Shown here: in pieces, positions 1 through 7,081 of the stretch
How the letters are laid out: each line of letters starts with the position of its first letter
How positions within the stretch are numbered: position 1 is the stretch's first letter
Assembly (NCBI GenBank): GCA_023437255.1
Contig: JAEZGR010000118.1
Location: forward strand, 1-10,263
Reading direction: 5' to 3'
DNA: 10,263 nt
DNA from: Pseudomonadota bacterium
GTDB taxonomy: Bacteria > Pseudomonadota > Gammaproteobacteria > Burkholderiales > Burkholderiaceae_B
Made by a program: the position numbers and the translations under genes
Notes under the pieces: generated by a model
What the model was told of the DNA's origin: nothing
Seen by the model: only the letters and a program-made list of their open reading frames with translations
Databases searched by the model: none

Positions 1-67
1 CATCATTTTGTTGCTTTTTAGTTCGCGAAATGGGGAACCATATTGCGGCTGCTTGGACTAATCTTGC

Positions 68-208
68 TCGTGGGCAGCGAAATCGCATCTCGATGGACCG
101 CCATTGCGTGTCTGCCCCACGAACCCAAATCGCCCGCTCTCTGCTTCTCCTCTTCCCCTCCCTAAGAAGCGGGCGTTTCATGAGGCACCGCCGGGTGCCT
201 CTTTTTTT
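68..208 (+). ncRNA. Candidate structured small RNA with anti-SD-like loop
   Basis: Three successive stem-loops can form on the + strand and no convincing ORF is present. Hairpin I pairs 68-77 with 112-122 (one bulged C), with an inner CGATGG/CCATTG stem allowing one G-U pair. Hairpin II pairs 131-138 (CGCCCGCT) with 168-175 (AGCGGGCG). Its loop is almost pure pyrimidine, including CCTCTTCCCCTCCCT at 149-163, which could pair with GGGAGG/GGAGG ribosome-binding sites. Hairpin III is an intrinsic terminator. Hairpins with CU-rich anti-SD loops ending in a terminator resemble the alphaproteobacterial 'cuckoo' (CCUCCUCCC) RNAs and the toxic anti-SD small RNAs reported from Betaproteobacteria; assignment to either is inference. 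I see no good promoter; TAATCT at 59-64 lacks a matching -35. The minimal core may be only 127-208, or a 3' UTR product of an upstream gene. Confidence 0.5.
182..208 (+). terminator. Rho-independent terminator, + strand
   Basis: GAGGCACC (182-189) pairs perfectly with GGTGCCTC (194-201) around a GCCG loop and is followed at once by seven T residues (202-208). The T tract lies only on the + strand side, so it ends transcription from the left (the candidate small RNA). On the - strand, past the end of ctaB, the same hairpin has no downstream U tract and would be at best a weak terminator for the cox cluster. Confidence 0.85.
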
Positions 209-223
209 GCCCCTTTCAAACGC

Positions 224-1114
224 TCAGAGCAGCGCGATCCAGTGGTCGACCAGCAGCGCGGCGAACAGCAGCGCCAGGTACACAATGGAATAGCGGAAGA
301 GCCCGCGCGAGCGCTCGTCGGAATACTCGCGATACAGCTGCCACGAACGCCAGACGAACAGACCGCTCAGCACGATGGCGCTGGCCAGGTACAGCAGGCC
401 GCTCATGCGCACGATGAAGGGCAGGATGCTGGCGGCAAACAGGGCCACGCTATAGAGCAGGATATGCAGGCGGGTGAACTGCTGGCCGTGGGTGACGGGC
501 AGCATGGGCAGGCCAGCGCGCTTGTAGTCATTGTTGCGATACAGCGCCAGCGCCCAGAAGTGCGGTGGCGTCCAGATGAAGATGATCAACACCAGCAGCC
601 AGGCACCGGCCGGCACGGCGTCGGCCACGGCGGCCCAGCCCAGGGCCGGCGGCATGGCGCCAGAGAGCCCGCCGATCACGATGTTCTGGGGTGTCAGCGG
701 CTTCAGGAACATGGTGTAAATGACCGCATAACCCACGAAGGTGGCGAAGGTGAGCCACATGGTGAGCGGGTTCACCAGATGGTAGAGCACCAGCATACCG
801 GCGGCGCCGAGCACACCCGAGAACACCAGCACCTGCAGGGGCGTGATGCTGCCGCGCGCGGTGGCGCGGCGCGACGTGCGCAGCATGCGTGCATCGATTT
901 CGCGTTCGATCAGGCAGTTCACCGCGAAGGCCGCGGCGGCCAGCAGCCAGATGCCCAACGTTCCGGCAACGACGATACCCGGGTCAGGAAGCCCCGGTGT
1001 GGCCAGGAACATGCCGATCACGGCGCAGAACACCGCCAGCTGCGTGACCCGCGGCTTCGTGAGCACGAGGTATTGCCGCAGCAGACTTTGCGGTTGCAGG
1101 CTCAGTGTCGTCAT
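224..1114 (-). CDS. ctaB: Protoheme IX farnesyltransferase (heme O synthase)
   Basis: CtaB/CyoE/COX10 is a UbiA-family membrane prenyltransferase that adds farnesyl from farnesyl diphosphate to heme B, giving heme O, the first step to heme A. The 296-residue protein shows the first prenyltransferase motif as N66-CLI-E70-REI-D74, followed by ARMLRT, and the second signature at about 181-210 ([12 protein letters not shown], then [15 protein letters not shown]). The rest is a series of hydrophobic helices, as usual for the family. I chose ATG 1114 because AAGGAG lies 6 bases upstream; the frame is open 13 codons further, but those precede this site. It is the last gene of the cox cluster. Its first 131 bases overlap the 3' end of the ctaA frame, and its ribosome-binding site lies inside ctaA, so translation is probably coupled. 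Confidence 0.96.
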   Translation of the reverse strand: MTTLSLQPQSLLRQYLVLTKPRVTQLAVFCAVIGMFLATPGLPDPGIVVAGTLGIWLLAAAAFAVNCLIEREIDARMLRTSRRATARGSITPLQVLVFSGVLGAAGMLVLYHLVNPLTMWLTFATFVGYAVIYTMFLKPLTPQNIVIGGLSGAMPPALGWAAVADAVPAGAWLLVLIIFIWTPPHFWALALYRNNDYKRAGLPMLPVTHGQQFTRLHILLYSVALFAASILPFIVRMSGLLYLASAIVLSGLFVWRSWQLYREYSDERSRGLFRYSIVYLALLFAALLVDHWIALL

Positions 1115-2120
1115 GGGGAACTCCTTGCTTGGAAACGTCATACAGGCGCGCACATACCGTTGTGCATGCCAGGATCAGGCCTGCCGCGCCACCGTTATGC
1201 AGCACGGCAACCAGCAGAGGCCATTCAAAGAAGATCGTGGTGAGGCCCGTGAAGAGCTGCGCCACGAGCAGCGCCAGGATCAGGCGTGCGGGCCCGCCCA
1301 GGGCGGGGGAGCGCCGCAGCGCCAGTGCCAGGCTGCCCAGCCATACGAAGACCAGCAGGGCAAAGTTGCGATGGACCCAGTGAATGCCGGTCAGAGCGTC
1401 CTGGGAAATGACTTCGCCAGAAGGCAGTTCGCCCAGGCCGCGGACCAGCGAGAAGCCGCTGGCCAGATCCATGGTGGGCACCCAGCTGCCATGGCAGGTA
1501 GGGAAGTCCATGCAGGCCAGGGCGGCATAGTTGGTGCTGACCCAGCCGCCCAGGGCGACCTGAATGAACAGCACGGCGAGCCCGCCGATGGTCCAGGGTC
1601 GCCACTTGAGCTCGCTGCGCACCACCGGCGCGTGGCGTTTCTCGCGGGCGGCCAGCCAGGTCATCATCATCAGCAGAATCATGCCCCCCAGCAGGTGAGC
1701 GGTGACGATGATGGGCATGAGCTTCAGGGTGACTGTCCAGGCGCCGAACGCCCCCTGCAGGCAGACGGCCGCCAGGGTGGCAATGGCCAGTACCGGCGAA
1801 TGGCCCAGCACCTTGCGGTGCCGCCATGCCATGTAGGCGATCGCGATGATCAGCATGCCCAGAATCGCGCCCACGTAGCGATGCACCATATCGATCCAGG
1901 CCTTCGAGAAGCTCACCGGGCCGTGTGGCATGGCTTCGTAGGCATCGCGGATGTGGGCAGCGGCGCCCACCGGGCTGAGTTGCCCGTAGCAGCCGGGCCA
2001 GTCCGGGCATCCCAGCCCCGAATCCGTGAGGCGCACGAAGGCGCCGAACATGATCAGGTCGAGGGTCAGGAACCAGACCAGGAAAACAAGTTTGCGGTAA
2101 CGCTTTTCGATCTTGGGCAT
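984..2120 (-). CDS. ctaA: Heme A synthase, COX15/CtaA family
   Basis: CtaA oxidises the C8 methyl of heme O to a formyl group, giving heme A for CoxA. The 378-residue membrane protein carries the family signature [19 protein letters not shown] (about 28-46, with C38 and C44), histidines H80 (DMVHRYVG), H142 (VTAHLLGG), H247/H250 (GIHWVHR) and H308, and the loop pair C203/C209 (CMDFPTC). ATG 2120 is preferred: GAGAGG precedes it, whereas the in-frame TTG at 2138 overlaps the stop of the upstream gene. The gap to that gene is 14 bases. Odd point: the last helix ends near residue 325, but the frame continues and its last 43 codons overlap ctaB in another frame. This tail is hydrophilic and resembles no family segment, so a lost stop or frameshift near residues 325-340 is possible. 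Confidence 0.93.
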   Translation of the reverse strand: MPKIEKRYRKLVFLVWFLTLDLIMFGAFVRLTDSGLGCPDWPGCYGQLSPVGAAAHIRDAYEAMPHGPVSFSKAWIDMVHRYVGAILGMLIIAIAYMAWRHRKVLGHSPVLAIATLAAVCLQGAFGAWTVTLKLMPIIVTAHLLGGMILLMMMTWLAAREKRHAPVVRSELKWRPWTIGGLAVLFIQVALGGWVSTNYAALACMDFPTCHGSWVPTMDLASGFSLVRGLGELPSGEVISQDALTGIHWVHRNFALLVFVWLGSLALALRRSPALGGPARLILALLVAQLFTGLTTIFFEWPLLVAVLHNGGAAGLILACTTVCARLYDVSKQGVPHDDTEPATAKSAAAIPRAHEAAGHAAGGVLRRDRHVPGHTGAS

Positions 2121-2134
2121 GCGCGTAATCCCTC

Positions 2135-2839
2135 TCAACCGATACGCGAATGCTTGAGCAGCTTGATGATGTCATCGCGCACCTCGATGGGATCGGCATC
2201 GGGCGGGAATTCCATCATCAGGTTGCCCAGCGGGTCGATAACCCACATGTGCGCGCGCATGGCCTCGGCGGCGTCCTGCCCGCTACGATCGGCCGCCAGA
2301 AACTGGGCCAGCGCCTGCGGGTCGGCACGCAGCATGTGGGTGCCCACGTAAGCGTCGAGCACCTGTTGAGGCACTTCGGCGTCGTCGGTGACAAACCATA
2401 CGCGCGAGAGGCGGTCGACGTTCTTGCCCTGGCTCGCGTGCGAATTGCGCAGGATGAAGAGCTTGCGCACGCACGATTCGGGGCACGCGGCGGTGTCGGC
2501 AGAGACCAGCACCCACTGCCCGCGCAGGCTTGCCAGATCGAACGGCTGGCCTTCGAGCGTGGTGAGCGGCATTGCCTGGGCGCTGGGCACGGGGCGTTGC
2601 GGGTCAAGAATGCGGCCGTAATTATTGTGGCCTTCGGGGCGCAGACCCAGCTCGGGCGCAAAATAGGCGAGCACGGCCGCCACCACCGGTGCGAGCGACA
2701 TCAGCACGATGGCATATAACGGCCACATGCTGCGCGGCTTGGCCGGCTGCGCGCCGCCCGGGGCCGGCTCGCCGACGCCGCGAGTGGCTGGGTTGCTGCC
2801 CGAATGAGCGTTACTGCGTTGAACTTCATCGACGATCAT
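2135..2839 (-). CDS. SCO-like membrane-anchored thioredoxin-fold protein
   Basis: This is a 234-residue protein with a hydrophilic N-terminal stretch (1-37), one membrane helix (about 39-60) and a periplasmic thioredoxin-like domain. A CxxxC pair (C119, C123 in CPESCVRK) and a downstream histidine in AHMWVIDPLGN (H197) match the copper-binding Cys/Cys/His triad of SCO1/SenC proteins, which deliver copper to, or reduce the thiols of, the CuA site of subunit II. It lacks the proline that usually follows the second cysteine in SCO proteins and is divergent overall, so I call it SCO-like rather than sco. ATG 2839 has AGGAAG just upstream. It begins 9 bases after the SURF1 stop and sits directly before ctaA, a position where Burkholderiales cox clusters often hold such a protein. 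The copper role is inferred from motif and context. Confidence 0.8.
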   Translation of the reverse strand: MIVDEVQRSNAHSGSNPATRGVGEPAPGGAQPAKPRSMWPLYAIVLMSLAPVVAAVLAYFAPELGLRPEGHNNYGRILDPQRPVPSAQAMPLTTLEGQPFDLASLRGQWVLVSADTAACPESCVRKLFILRNSHASQGKNVDRLSRVWFVTDDAEVPQQVLDAYVGTHMLRADPQALAQFLAADRSGQDAAEAMRAHMWVIDPLGNLMMEFPPDADPIEVRDDIIKLLKHSRIG

Positions 2840-2848
2840 GCAATCTTC

Positions 2849-3847
2849 CTAAACCTTCTTGCGTTGCGCGCCACGCCGGAGCAGGCCGAACAACATGAAC
2901 AGGGCCGCTATGGCGGCAATCGCGCTGAAGCTGAACCACTGCAAGGCGTAGCCCCGGTTCTGGTCAGAATCCAGCGAGGGCCCCGGCCATTCGCGCTTCA
3001 ATGCCTGTTCTGACAGGGAGGGCGCATGGGGGCGCCCGCCTTCTGCCGACTGTGAATTGCCAGCGTCACCCGCCGGGGCCGCCAGAGTGGTCGTGTCTTT
3101 GGTCTGCGCCAGCACCGTGGGCAGCAGCGCCAGGCCCGTGGCTGCGGCATAGTCTTCGAGCGCCAGGTTCTGCACCACCGGGGGGGTGCCGCCCGGCTGC
3201 GGGAGGCGCGCCGGCAGTTGTGTCGCCTTGCCGCCGGCCCATTGCCACAGTTCAAAAATGCGCGGCACGTGTTCGTGCAGTTCGCCTTGTACGGCAACGA
3301 TGCCCGGCTCTTCGGGAATCGCGGGCAGGGAACCCATGGCCTGCATGTCGCGCGGCAGCCAGCCGCGCAGCACCAGCACGGCCGCCGTGGTGGCGCCCGG
3401 CCCCTGGCTCAGGAACTCGCCGCCCCGGGAGCTGCCGCCCACAAGATCGAGTTCCGCCGATCCGGCAGCCACCGCGTCGTTGCGCGTGGTGGCTGGTGGT
3501 GTGGGCTCCAGCAGCAGGGGCGTGGCCACCCAGTAGCCCGGCCGGCCGTCGAGATTGCGGTTCTCGAGCAATACGGTGTACTGGTCGAGCCAGCTGCCCC
3601 GCGCCTGGGCGGACCGCCAGGCCATGAATTCCGATGCCGGGGTGTGCGTGCCGAGCGTGAGCGGTGCCTGACGGCGCCCCTGTTCAATGGCGTGGTGAAG
3701 GGCGTCGCGCTCTTCGGCCCGGCCCAGCTGCCACATGCCCAGTGAAAAACAACAGGCGGCCGTAACGGAGAGCAGCAACAGCCCGAGGACCGTCCAGAAC
3801 CCACCCCGGCGCCGGGTTTCGGTCTGCGGCGCTTCAGTTTGCCGCAT
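2849..3847 (-). CDS. SURF1 family cytochrome oxidase biogenesis protein
   Basis: SURF1 (Shy1) proteins bind heme A and help insert it into subunit I. The 332-residue product has the expected plan of two membrane helices (about 17-36 and 303-323) around a large periplasmic domain. Signatures are LGMWQLGRAEER after helix 1 (W39, Q40, R43), ENRNLDGRPGYWVATPLLL (about 95-113), LRGWLPRD (160-167) and GYALQWF at the start of helix 2. Segments 114-152 and 250-290 look like low-complexity insertions that make it longer than many homologues. The residue three before Y300, usually His, is Asn here (N297). The frame is open upstream to about 3997, but that part overlaps the divergent DUF2909 gene and its promoter. 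ATG 3847 gives the family's usual start just before helix 1, although its ribosome-binding site is weak (CGAG). Confidence 0.9.
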   Translation of the reverse strand: MRQTEAPQTETRRRGGFWTVLGLLLLSVTAACCFSLGMWQLGRAEERDALHHAIEQGRRQAPLTLGTHTPASEFMAWRSAQARGSWLDQYTVLLENRNLDGRPGYWVATPLLLEPTPPATTRNDAVAAGSAELDLVGGSSRGGEFLSQGPGATTAAVLVLRGWLPRDMQAMGSLPAIPEEPGIVAVQGELHEHVPRIFELWQWAGGKATQLPARLPQPGGTPPVVQNLALEDYAAATGLALLPTVLAQTKDTTTLAAPAGDAGNSQSAEGGRPHAPSLSEQALKREWPGPSLDSDQNRGYALQWFSFSAIAAIAALFMLFGLLRRGAQRKKV

Positions 3848-3863
3848 GGCCGGCTCGTTTTGG

Positions 3864-3892
3864 TTGGAAAGCGCCGCCGCGCGGGGGATAAT
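3864..3892 (+). promoter_or_regulatory. Sigma70-type promoter for the DUF2909 gene
   Basis: TTGGAA (3864-3869) and GATAAT (3887-3892) are separated by exactly 17 bases on the + strand. A start near 3899 would leave a leader of about 90 bases before the DUF2909 ATG at 3990. The site sits inside the upstream-open part of the SURF1 frame, which supports the shorter SURF1 start. Confidence 0.6.
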
Positions 3893-3989
3893 TGAAGATT
3901 GAAGGTTCTTTGAGGCTTGCACGCCGGTGTCGTCGGCCCCTGAGGATCGAGACATCTCTGCAAAACTTCCTGCTCCACTGGAGACCAGC

Positions 3990-4196
3990 ATGCGCATCTT
4001 GGTACTGCTTGCATTTCTCGGGATCGTGGCAAGCCTCGTATCCGCGGGGGTTTATCTGATGAAGGATCGTGGCCAGACCAATCGCATGGTGAATGCCCTG
4101 ACGATCCGGATCGGCCTGTCGATCGTGTTGTTCCTGTTTGTACTGCTGGCCGGGCGCCTGGGTTGGATACAGGCGACCGGCATTCCGATTATGTAA
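3990..4196 (+). CDS. DUF2909 twin-transmembrane protein
   Basis: This 68-residue protein consists of two membrane helices (about 3-23 and 40-56) joined by a short basic loop containing KDRGQTNRMVNALTIRIGLS, the pattern of the DUF2909 family. That family is found next to SURF1 and coxC in Burkholderiales and related groups; its function is unknown, with a role in oxidase assembly a reasonable guess. ATG 3990 has GGAG (3980-3983) 6 bases upstream. An in-frame ATG at 3927 lies upstream but has no comparable site. It is the only + strand gene inside an otherwise - strand cluster, has its own promoter, and ends 7 bases from the stop of the convergent coxC with no room for a terminator. Transcripts probably run antisense into coxC. 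Confidence 0.85.
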   Translation: MRILVLLAFLGIVASLVSAGVYLMKDRGQTNRMVNALTIRIGLSIVLFLFVLLAGRLGWIQATGIPIM

Positions 4197-4203
4197 TCGT
4201 GGC

Positions 4204-5079
4204 TCAGGTCCAGTACACATAGATGTACAGGCCCAGCCACACCACGTCGACGAAGTGCCAGTACCAGGCTGCGCCTTCGAAGCCGAAATGGTGCTCGGGG
4301 GTGAAGTCGCCACGGATCAAGCGGTACAGGATCACGGTCAGTATCGAGGCACCGATGATCACGTGGAATCCGTGAAAGCCCGTAAGAATGTAGAAGAGCG
4401 AGCCGTAGATGCCTGAGTCAAAGCGCAGGTTCAGGTCGACATACGCGTGCCAGTACTCATAGCCCTGGCAGAACACGAATGTGAAGCCCAGAATGACCGT
4501 GGCGGCCAGCCAGAAGATGGACTTGCCGCGATGGTTGGCGCGCAGCGCATGGTGCGAGAACGTGAGCGTGAGGCCCGAGGTGAGCAGCAGCGCCGTGTTG
4601 ATGGTGGGCAGCCAGAAGGGGCCGACAGTCTTGAACTCTTCGACAATGCCGCCCGGGCCAAGGCTCGGCCAGTGGGCAATGAAGCCCGGCCACAGCAGGT
4701 TCTGGTGGTCCATGTTGGCCAGCATGGGCGTGGTGATTTCACGCGCATACCATAGGGCGCCAAAGAAGGCGCTGAAGAACATCACTTCCGAGAAGATGAA
4801 CCACGCCATGCTCCAGCGGTAGGCGTGGTCGACACGCTTGCTGTTCAGGCCGTCTTCCGATTCGCGGATCGCCTCGCTGAACCACAGGTACAGCGAGATG
4901 AAAAGCCCCACCACGCCCACGAGAAACATCCAGTGTCCCGGGAACATGTTGTTGATCCAGAACGCCGCGCCCAGGAACATCAGCAACAGCGACAGGCTGG
5001 TTCTGATGGGGTGGGGCGAGTTGCCCGGAACGTAATAGTAGGGCGCTTTACCGCCGGTATCCGCGTGAGTTGCGCTCAT
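4204..5079 (-). CDS. coxC: Cytochrome c oxidase subunit III
   Basis: Subunit III of the aa3 oxidase, a seven-helix membrane protein that stabilises subunit I and supports proton uptake through the D pathway. The 291-residue product is of normal length. It has the conserved glutamate E98 in WFIFSEVMFFSAFFGALWYAR (93-112; the counterpart of bovine Glu90), the GYEYWHAY segment, GFHGFHVIIGA, and a C-terminal helix ending GLYIYVYWT. ATG 5079 is preceded by GTAGGAG with 7 bases of spacing, a strong site that fixes the start. It follows DUF2970 after 34 bases. Its stop is 7 bases from that of the convergent DUF2909 gene, and SURF1 begins only after a further 350 bases on the same strand. Confidence 0.97.
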   Translation of the reverse strand: MSATHADTGGKAPYYYVPGNSPHPIRTSLSLLLMFLGAAFWINNMFPGHWMFLVGVVGLFISLYLWFSEAIRESEDGLNSKRVDHAYRWSMAWFIFSEVMFFSAFFGALWYAREITTPMLANMDHQNLLWPGFIAHWPSLGPGGIVEEFKTVGPFWLPTINTALLLTSGLTLTFSHHALRANHRGKSIFWLAATVILGFTFVFCQGYEYWHAYVDLNLRFDSGIYGSLFYILTGFHGFHVIIGASILTVILYRLIRGDFTPEHHFGFEGAAWYWHFVDVVWLGLYIYVYWT

Positions 5080-5113
5080 GGTGGGTCTCCTACAAATGTT
5101 CTTTTATTCGGTA

Positions 5114-5338
5114 TCAGGTGAGGTAGCCGATGAACCATCGGGCGGCGGCAACCAGCAGAATCACGAAGAGTGCCGTTGCCCCCAGCCCTGCCAGGATCAG
5201 GTGCAGGGGGTTAAGGCGACTGAAGTCTTCCTGGTAGCCCCTGCCCTTGCGTATTCCCAGCATGCCCCAAGCCACCGCGCGGATGGTCTGGAGGAAGGAG
5301 TAACTACGCGGTTCATCATCATTGTTGCGTTGGGTCAT
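5114..5338 (-). CDS. DUF2970 small membrane protein
   Basis: This is a 74-residue protein with a soluble N-terminus, the conserved-looking stretch SFLQTIRAVAWGMLGIRKG (14-32), and one C-terminal membrane helix (about 45-70). It matches DUF2970 proteins found between coxA and coxC in Burkholderiales. No biochemical role is known; location suggests oxidase assembly or stability. The start at 5338 is 3 bases beyond the stop of the preceding 35-residue gene (TGA TGA ATG), with only a weak GAG-type site, so it is probably translated by coupling. In the usual cluster a Cox11/CtaG gene lies between these two genes; here there is no space for it. Confidence 0.85.
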   Translation of the reverse strand: MTQRNNDDEPRSYSFLQTIRAVAWGMLGIRKGRGYQEDFSRLNPLHLILAGLGATALFVILLVAAARWFIGYLT

Positions 5339-5341
5339 TCA

Positions 5342-5449
5342 TCAGCTCGCGGACGCAATGCTCCAGACTGTCCAGGCGATCACGCCCACGACAAAAATAA
5401 CCAGGCCCAGAGCGGTGTTGCGATTCTTGCGTCGTTGTTCGGGTGTCAT
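5342..5449 (-). CDS. 35-residue cytochrome oxidase small assembly protein
   Basis: A short reading frame encodes 35 residues: a basic N-terminus (MTPEQRRKNRNTA) followed by one membrane helix (about 14-33) ending SIASAS. This form, MTPEQ plus a basic stretch plus a single helix, matches the tiny peptides annotated as 'cytochrome oxidase small assembly protein' directly after coxA in Burkholderiales. ATG 5449 lies 3 bases after the coxA stop (TAA GCC ATG) and the gene ends 3 bases before DUF2970, so it sits in a tightly coupled chain. There is no clear ribosome-binding site of its own. The topology (N-terminus in the cytoplasm, by the positive-inside rule) and the assembly role are inferred. 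Its tight fit and coding style make chance unlikely. Confidence 0.8.
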   Translation of the reverse strand: MTPEQRRKNRNTALGLVIFVVGVIAWTVWSIASAS

Positions 5450-5452
5450 GGC

Positions 5453-7063
5453 TTATTTCACGACCGGCGGGGTCTCGAACGTATGGAACGGCGCGGGCGA
5501 CGGCACGGACCATTCCAGACCGGTGGCGCCTTCCCAAGGCTTGGCCGGTGCCGGCGTACCGATCTTGCGCGCCGCCTTGATGACCAGCGCCAGGAAGATC
5601 AGCTGCGACAGGCCGAACCAGAACGCGCCGATGGTGGCGATCATGTTGAAGTCGGTGAACTGTGCGGCGTAGTCGGCATAGCGGCGGGGCATGCCGGCCA
5701 GACCCAGGAAGTGCATCGGGAAGAACGTGATGTTGAAGGAGATCATGCTCGACCAGAAGTGCCACTTGCCCAGCCGCTCGTCGTACATCACGCCTGTCCA
5801 TTTGGGCAGCCAGTAGTAGGCACCCGCATACATGCCGAAGAGCGAACCGGCGACCATCACGTAGTGGAAGTGCGCAATCACGTAGTAGGTGTCATGAACC
5901 TGGATGTCGACCGGTGCCACTGACAGAATCAGCCCCTTGAAGCCGCCGATGGTGAACACGAAGATGAAGCCGATCGCGAACAGCATGGGCGTTTCAAAGG
6001 TGAGCGAGCCGCGCCACATCGTGGCCACCCAGTTGAAGACCTTCACGCCCGTGGGAATGGAGATCAGCATGGTGGCGTACATGAAGTACAGCTGGCTGGT
6101 GGCGCTCATGCCCGTGGCGAACATGTGGTGTGCCCACACCAGGAACGAAAGAATGGCGATGGCGGCCGTGGCGTACACCATGGAGGCGTAGCCGAACAGC
6201 GGCTTGCGGGAGAAGGCCGGCACCACGGAGGAGATGATGCCGAAGGCCGGCAGAATCATCACGTAGACCTCGGGGTGACCGAAGAACCAGAAGATGTGTT
6301 GATACAGCACCGGATCGCCGCCGGCGGCCGCGTTGAAGAAGGCGGTGCCGAAGTGACGGTCGGTGAGCAGCATGGTGACCGCAGCAGCCAGCACGGGCAT
6401 GATCGCCAGCAGCAGGTAGGCGGTGATCAGCCAGGTCCAGCAGAACAGCGGCATCTTGAACAGGGTCATGCCCGGTGCGCGCATGTTCAGGACAGTGACG
6501 ATGATGTTGATCGCACCCATGATCGACGAGGCACCCAGGATGTGCACCGCGAAGATGGTGAAATCCATGCCCGGGCCCATTTGCAGCGACAGCGGGGCGT
6601 ACATGGTCCAGCCCGCAGCGTTGGCACCACCCGGCACGAAGAACGACACGGTGAAGAGGATCGCACCGATGGGCAGCAGCCAGAAGCTGAAGTTGTTCAT
6701 GCGGGCGAAGGCCATGTCGGATGCACCGATCTGCAGCGGAATCATCCAGTTCGCGAACCCCACGAAGGCCGGCATGATCGAACCGAAGATCATGATGAGG
6801 CCGTGCATGGTGGTGAACTGATTGAACAGTTCCGGCTGGAAGAACTGCAGCCCCGGCATGAACAGCTCGGTGCGCAGCAGCAGGGCCAGCACCCCGCCCT
6901 CCAGCAGCATGGCAAAAGAGAAGACAAGGTACATGGTACCGATGTCTTTGTGGTTGGTGGCGAACACCCAGCGACGCCAGCCCTTTTCGGGGCCGTGGTG
7001 CGCGTGGTCGTGATCGTGATCGTGGGTGGTCGGTGGAACGTGACCGGCGGTAACGCTGCTCAT
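5453..7063 (-). CDS. coxA: Cytochrome c oxidase subunit I (aa3 type)
   Basis: The catalytic subunit holds heme a and the heme a3-CuB centre, reduces O2 to water and pumps protons. In the 536-residue product all expected ligands are visible: H87 and H400 (heme a), H398 (heme a3), and H263, H312 and H313 (CuB), with Y267 of GHPEVY as the cross-linked tyrosine. D-pathway residues D116, N123 and E265 and the K-pathway lysine K341 are present, so this is a canonical A1-type heme-copper oxidase. ATG 7063 has AAGGAG 7 bases upstream; an earlier in-frame start (7090) lies before this site. The N-terminus carries an unusual His/Asp run (HDHDHDHAHH, 14-23). An intercistronic hairpin lies between coxB and coxA. 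The small assembly ORF follows after 3 bases. Confidence 0.98.
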   Translation of the reverse strand: MSSVTAGHVPPTTHDHDHDHAHHGPEKGWRRWVFATNHKDIGTMYLVFSFAMLLEGGVLALLLRTELFMPGLQFFQPELFNQFTTMHGLIMIFGSIMPAFVGFANWMIPLQIGASDMAFARMNNFSFWLLPIGAILFTVSFFVPGGANAAGWTMYAPLSLQMGPGMDFTIFAVHILGASSIMGAINIIVTVLNMRAPGMTLFKMPLFCWTWLITAYLLLAIMPVLAAAVTMLLTDRHFGTAFFNAAAGGDPVLYQHIFWFFGHPEVYVMILPAFGIISSVVPAFSRKPLFGYASMVYATAAIAILSFLVWAHHMFATGMSATSQLYFMYATMLISIPTGVKVFNWVATMWRGSLTFETPMLFAIGFIFVFTIGGFKGLILSVAPVDIQVHDTYYVIAHFHYVMVAGSLFGMYAGAYYWLPKWTGVMYDERLGKWHFWSSMISFNITFFPMHFLGLAGMPRRYADYAAQFTDFNMIATIGAFWFGLSQLIFLALVIKAARKIGTPAPAKPWEGATGLEWSVPSPAPFHTFETPPVVK

Positions 7064-7081
7064 GCTTGGCTCCTTCCTGCG

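Noticed and set aside
1..6. Two ATG codons on the - strand at the window edge, possibly the start of a downstream gene such as sco.
   Set aside because: Only two codons are visible and no Shine-Dalgarno sequence precedes them.
15..101. A 28-codon - strand frame (starting MAVHRDAISL) past the end of ctaB.
   Set aside because: It has no ribosome-binding site, lies over the structured RNA region, and is short enough to occur by chance.
104..1243. A 379-codon + strand frame opposite ctaB, overlapping the terminator.
   Set aside because: It reads straight through a strong + strand terminator and the complement of ctaB. Its product is Gln/His/Arg-rich without any family pattern.
843..2351. A 502-codon + strand open frame opposite ctaA and the start of ctaB.
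   Set aside because: It is antisense to recognised genes, its composition is that of a shadow frame, and it has no ribosome-binding site or recognisable domain.
3848..3997. A 50-codon N-terminal extension of SURF1.
   Set aside because: It covers the DUF2909 promoter, ribosome-binding site and start. Its sequence is Ser/Ala-rich without a helix, whereas SURF1 proteins normally begin just before helix 1.
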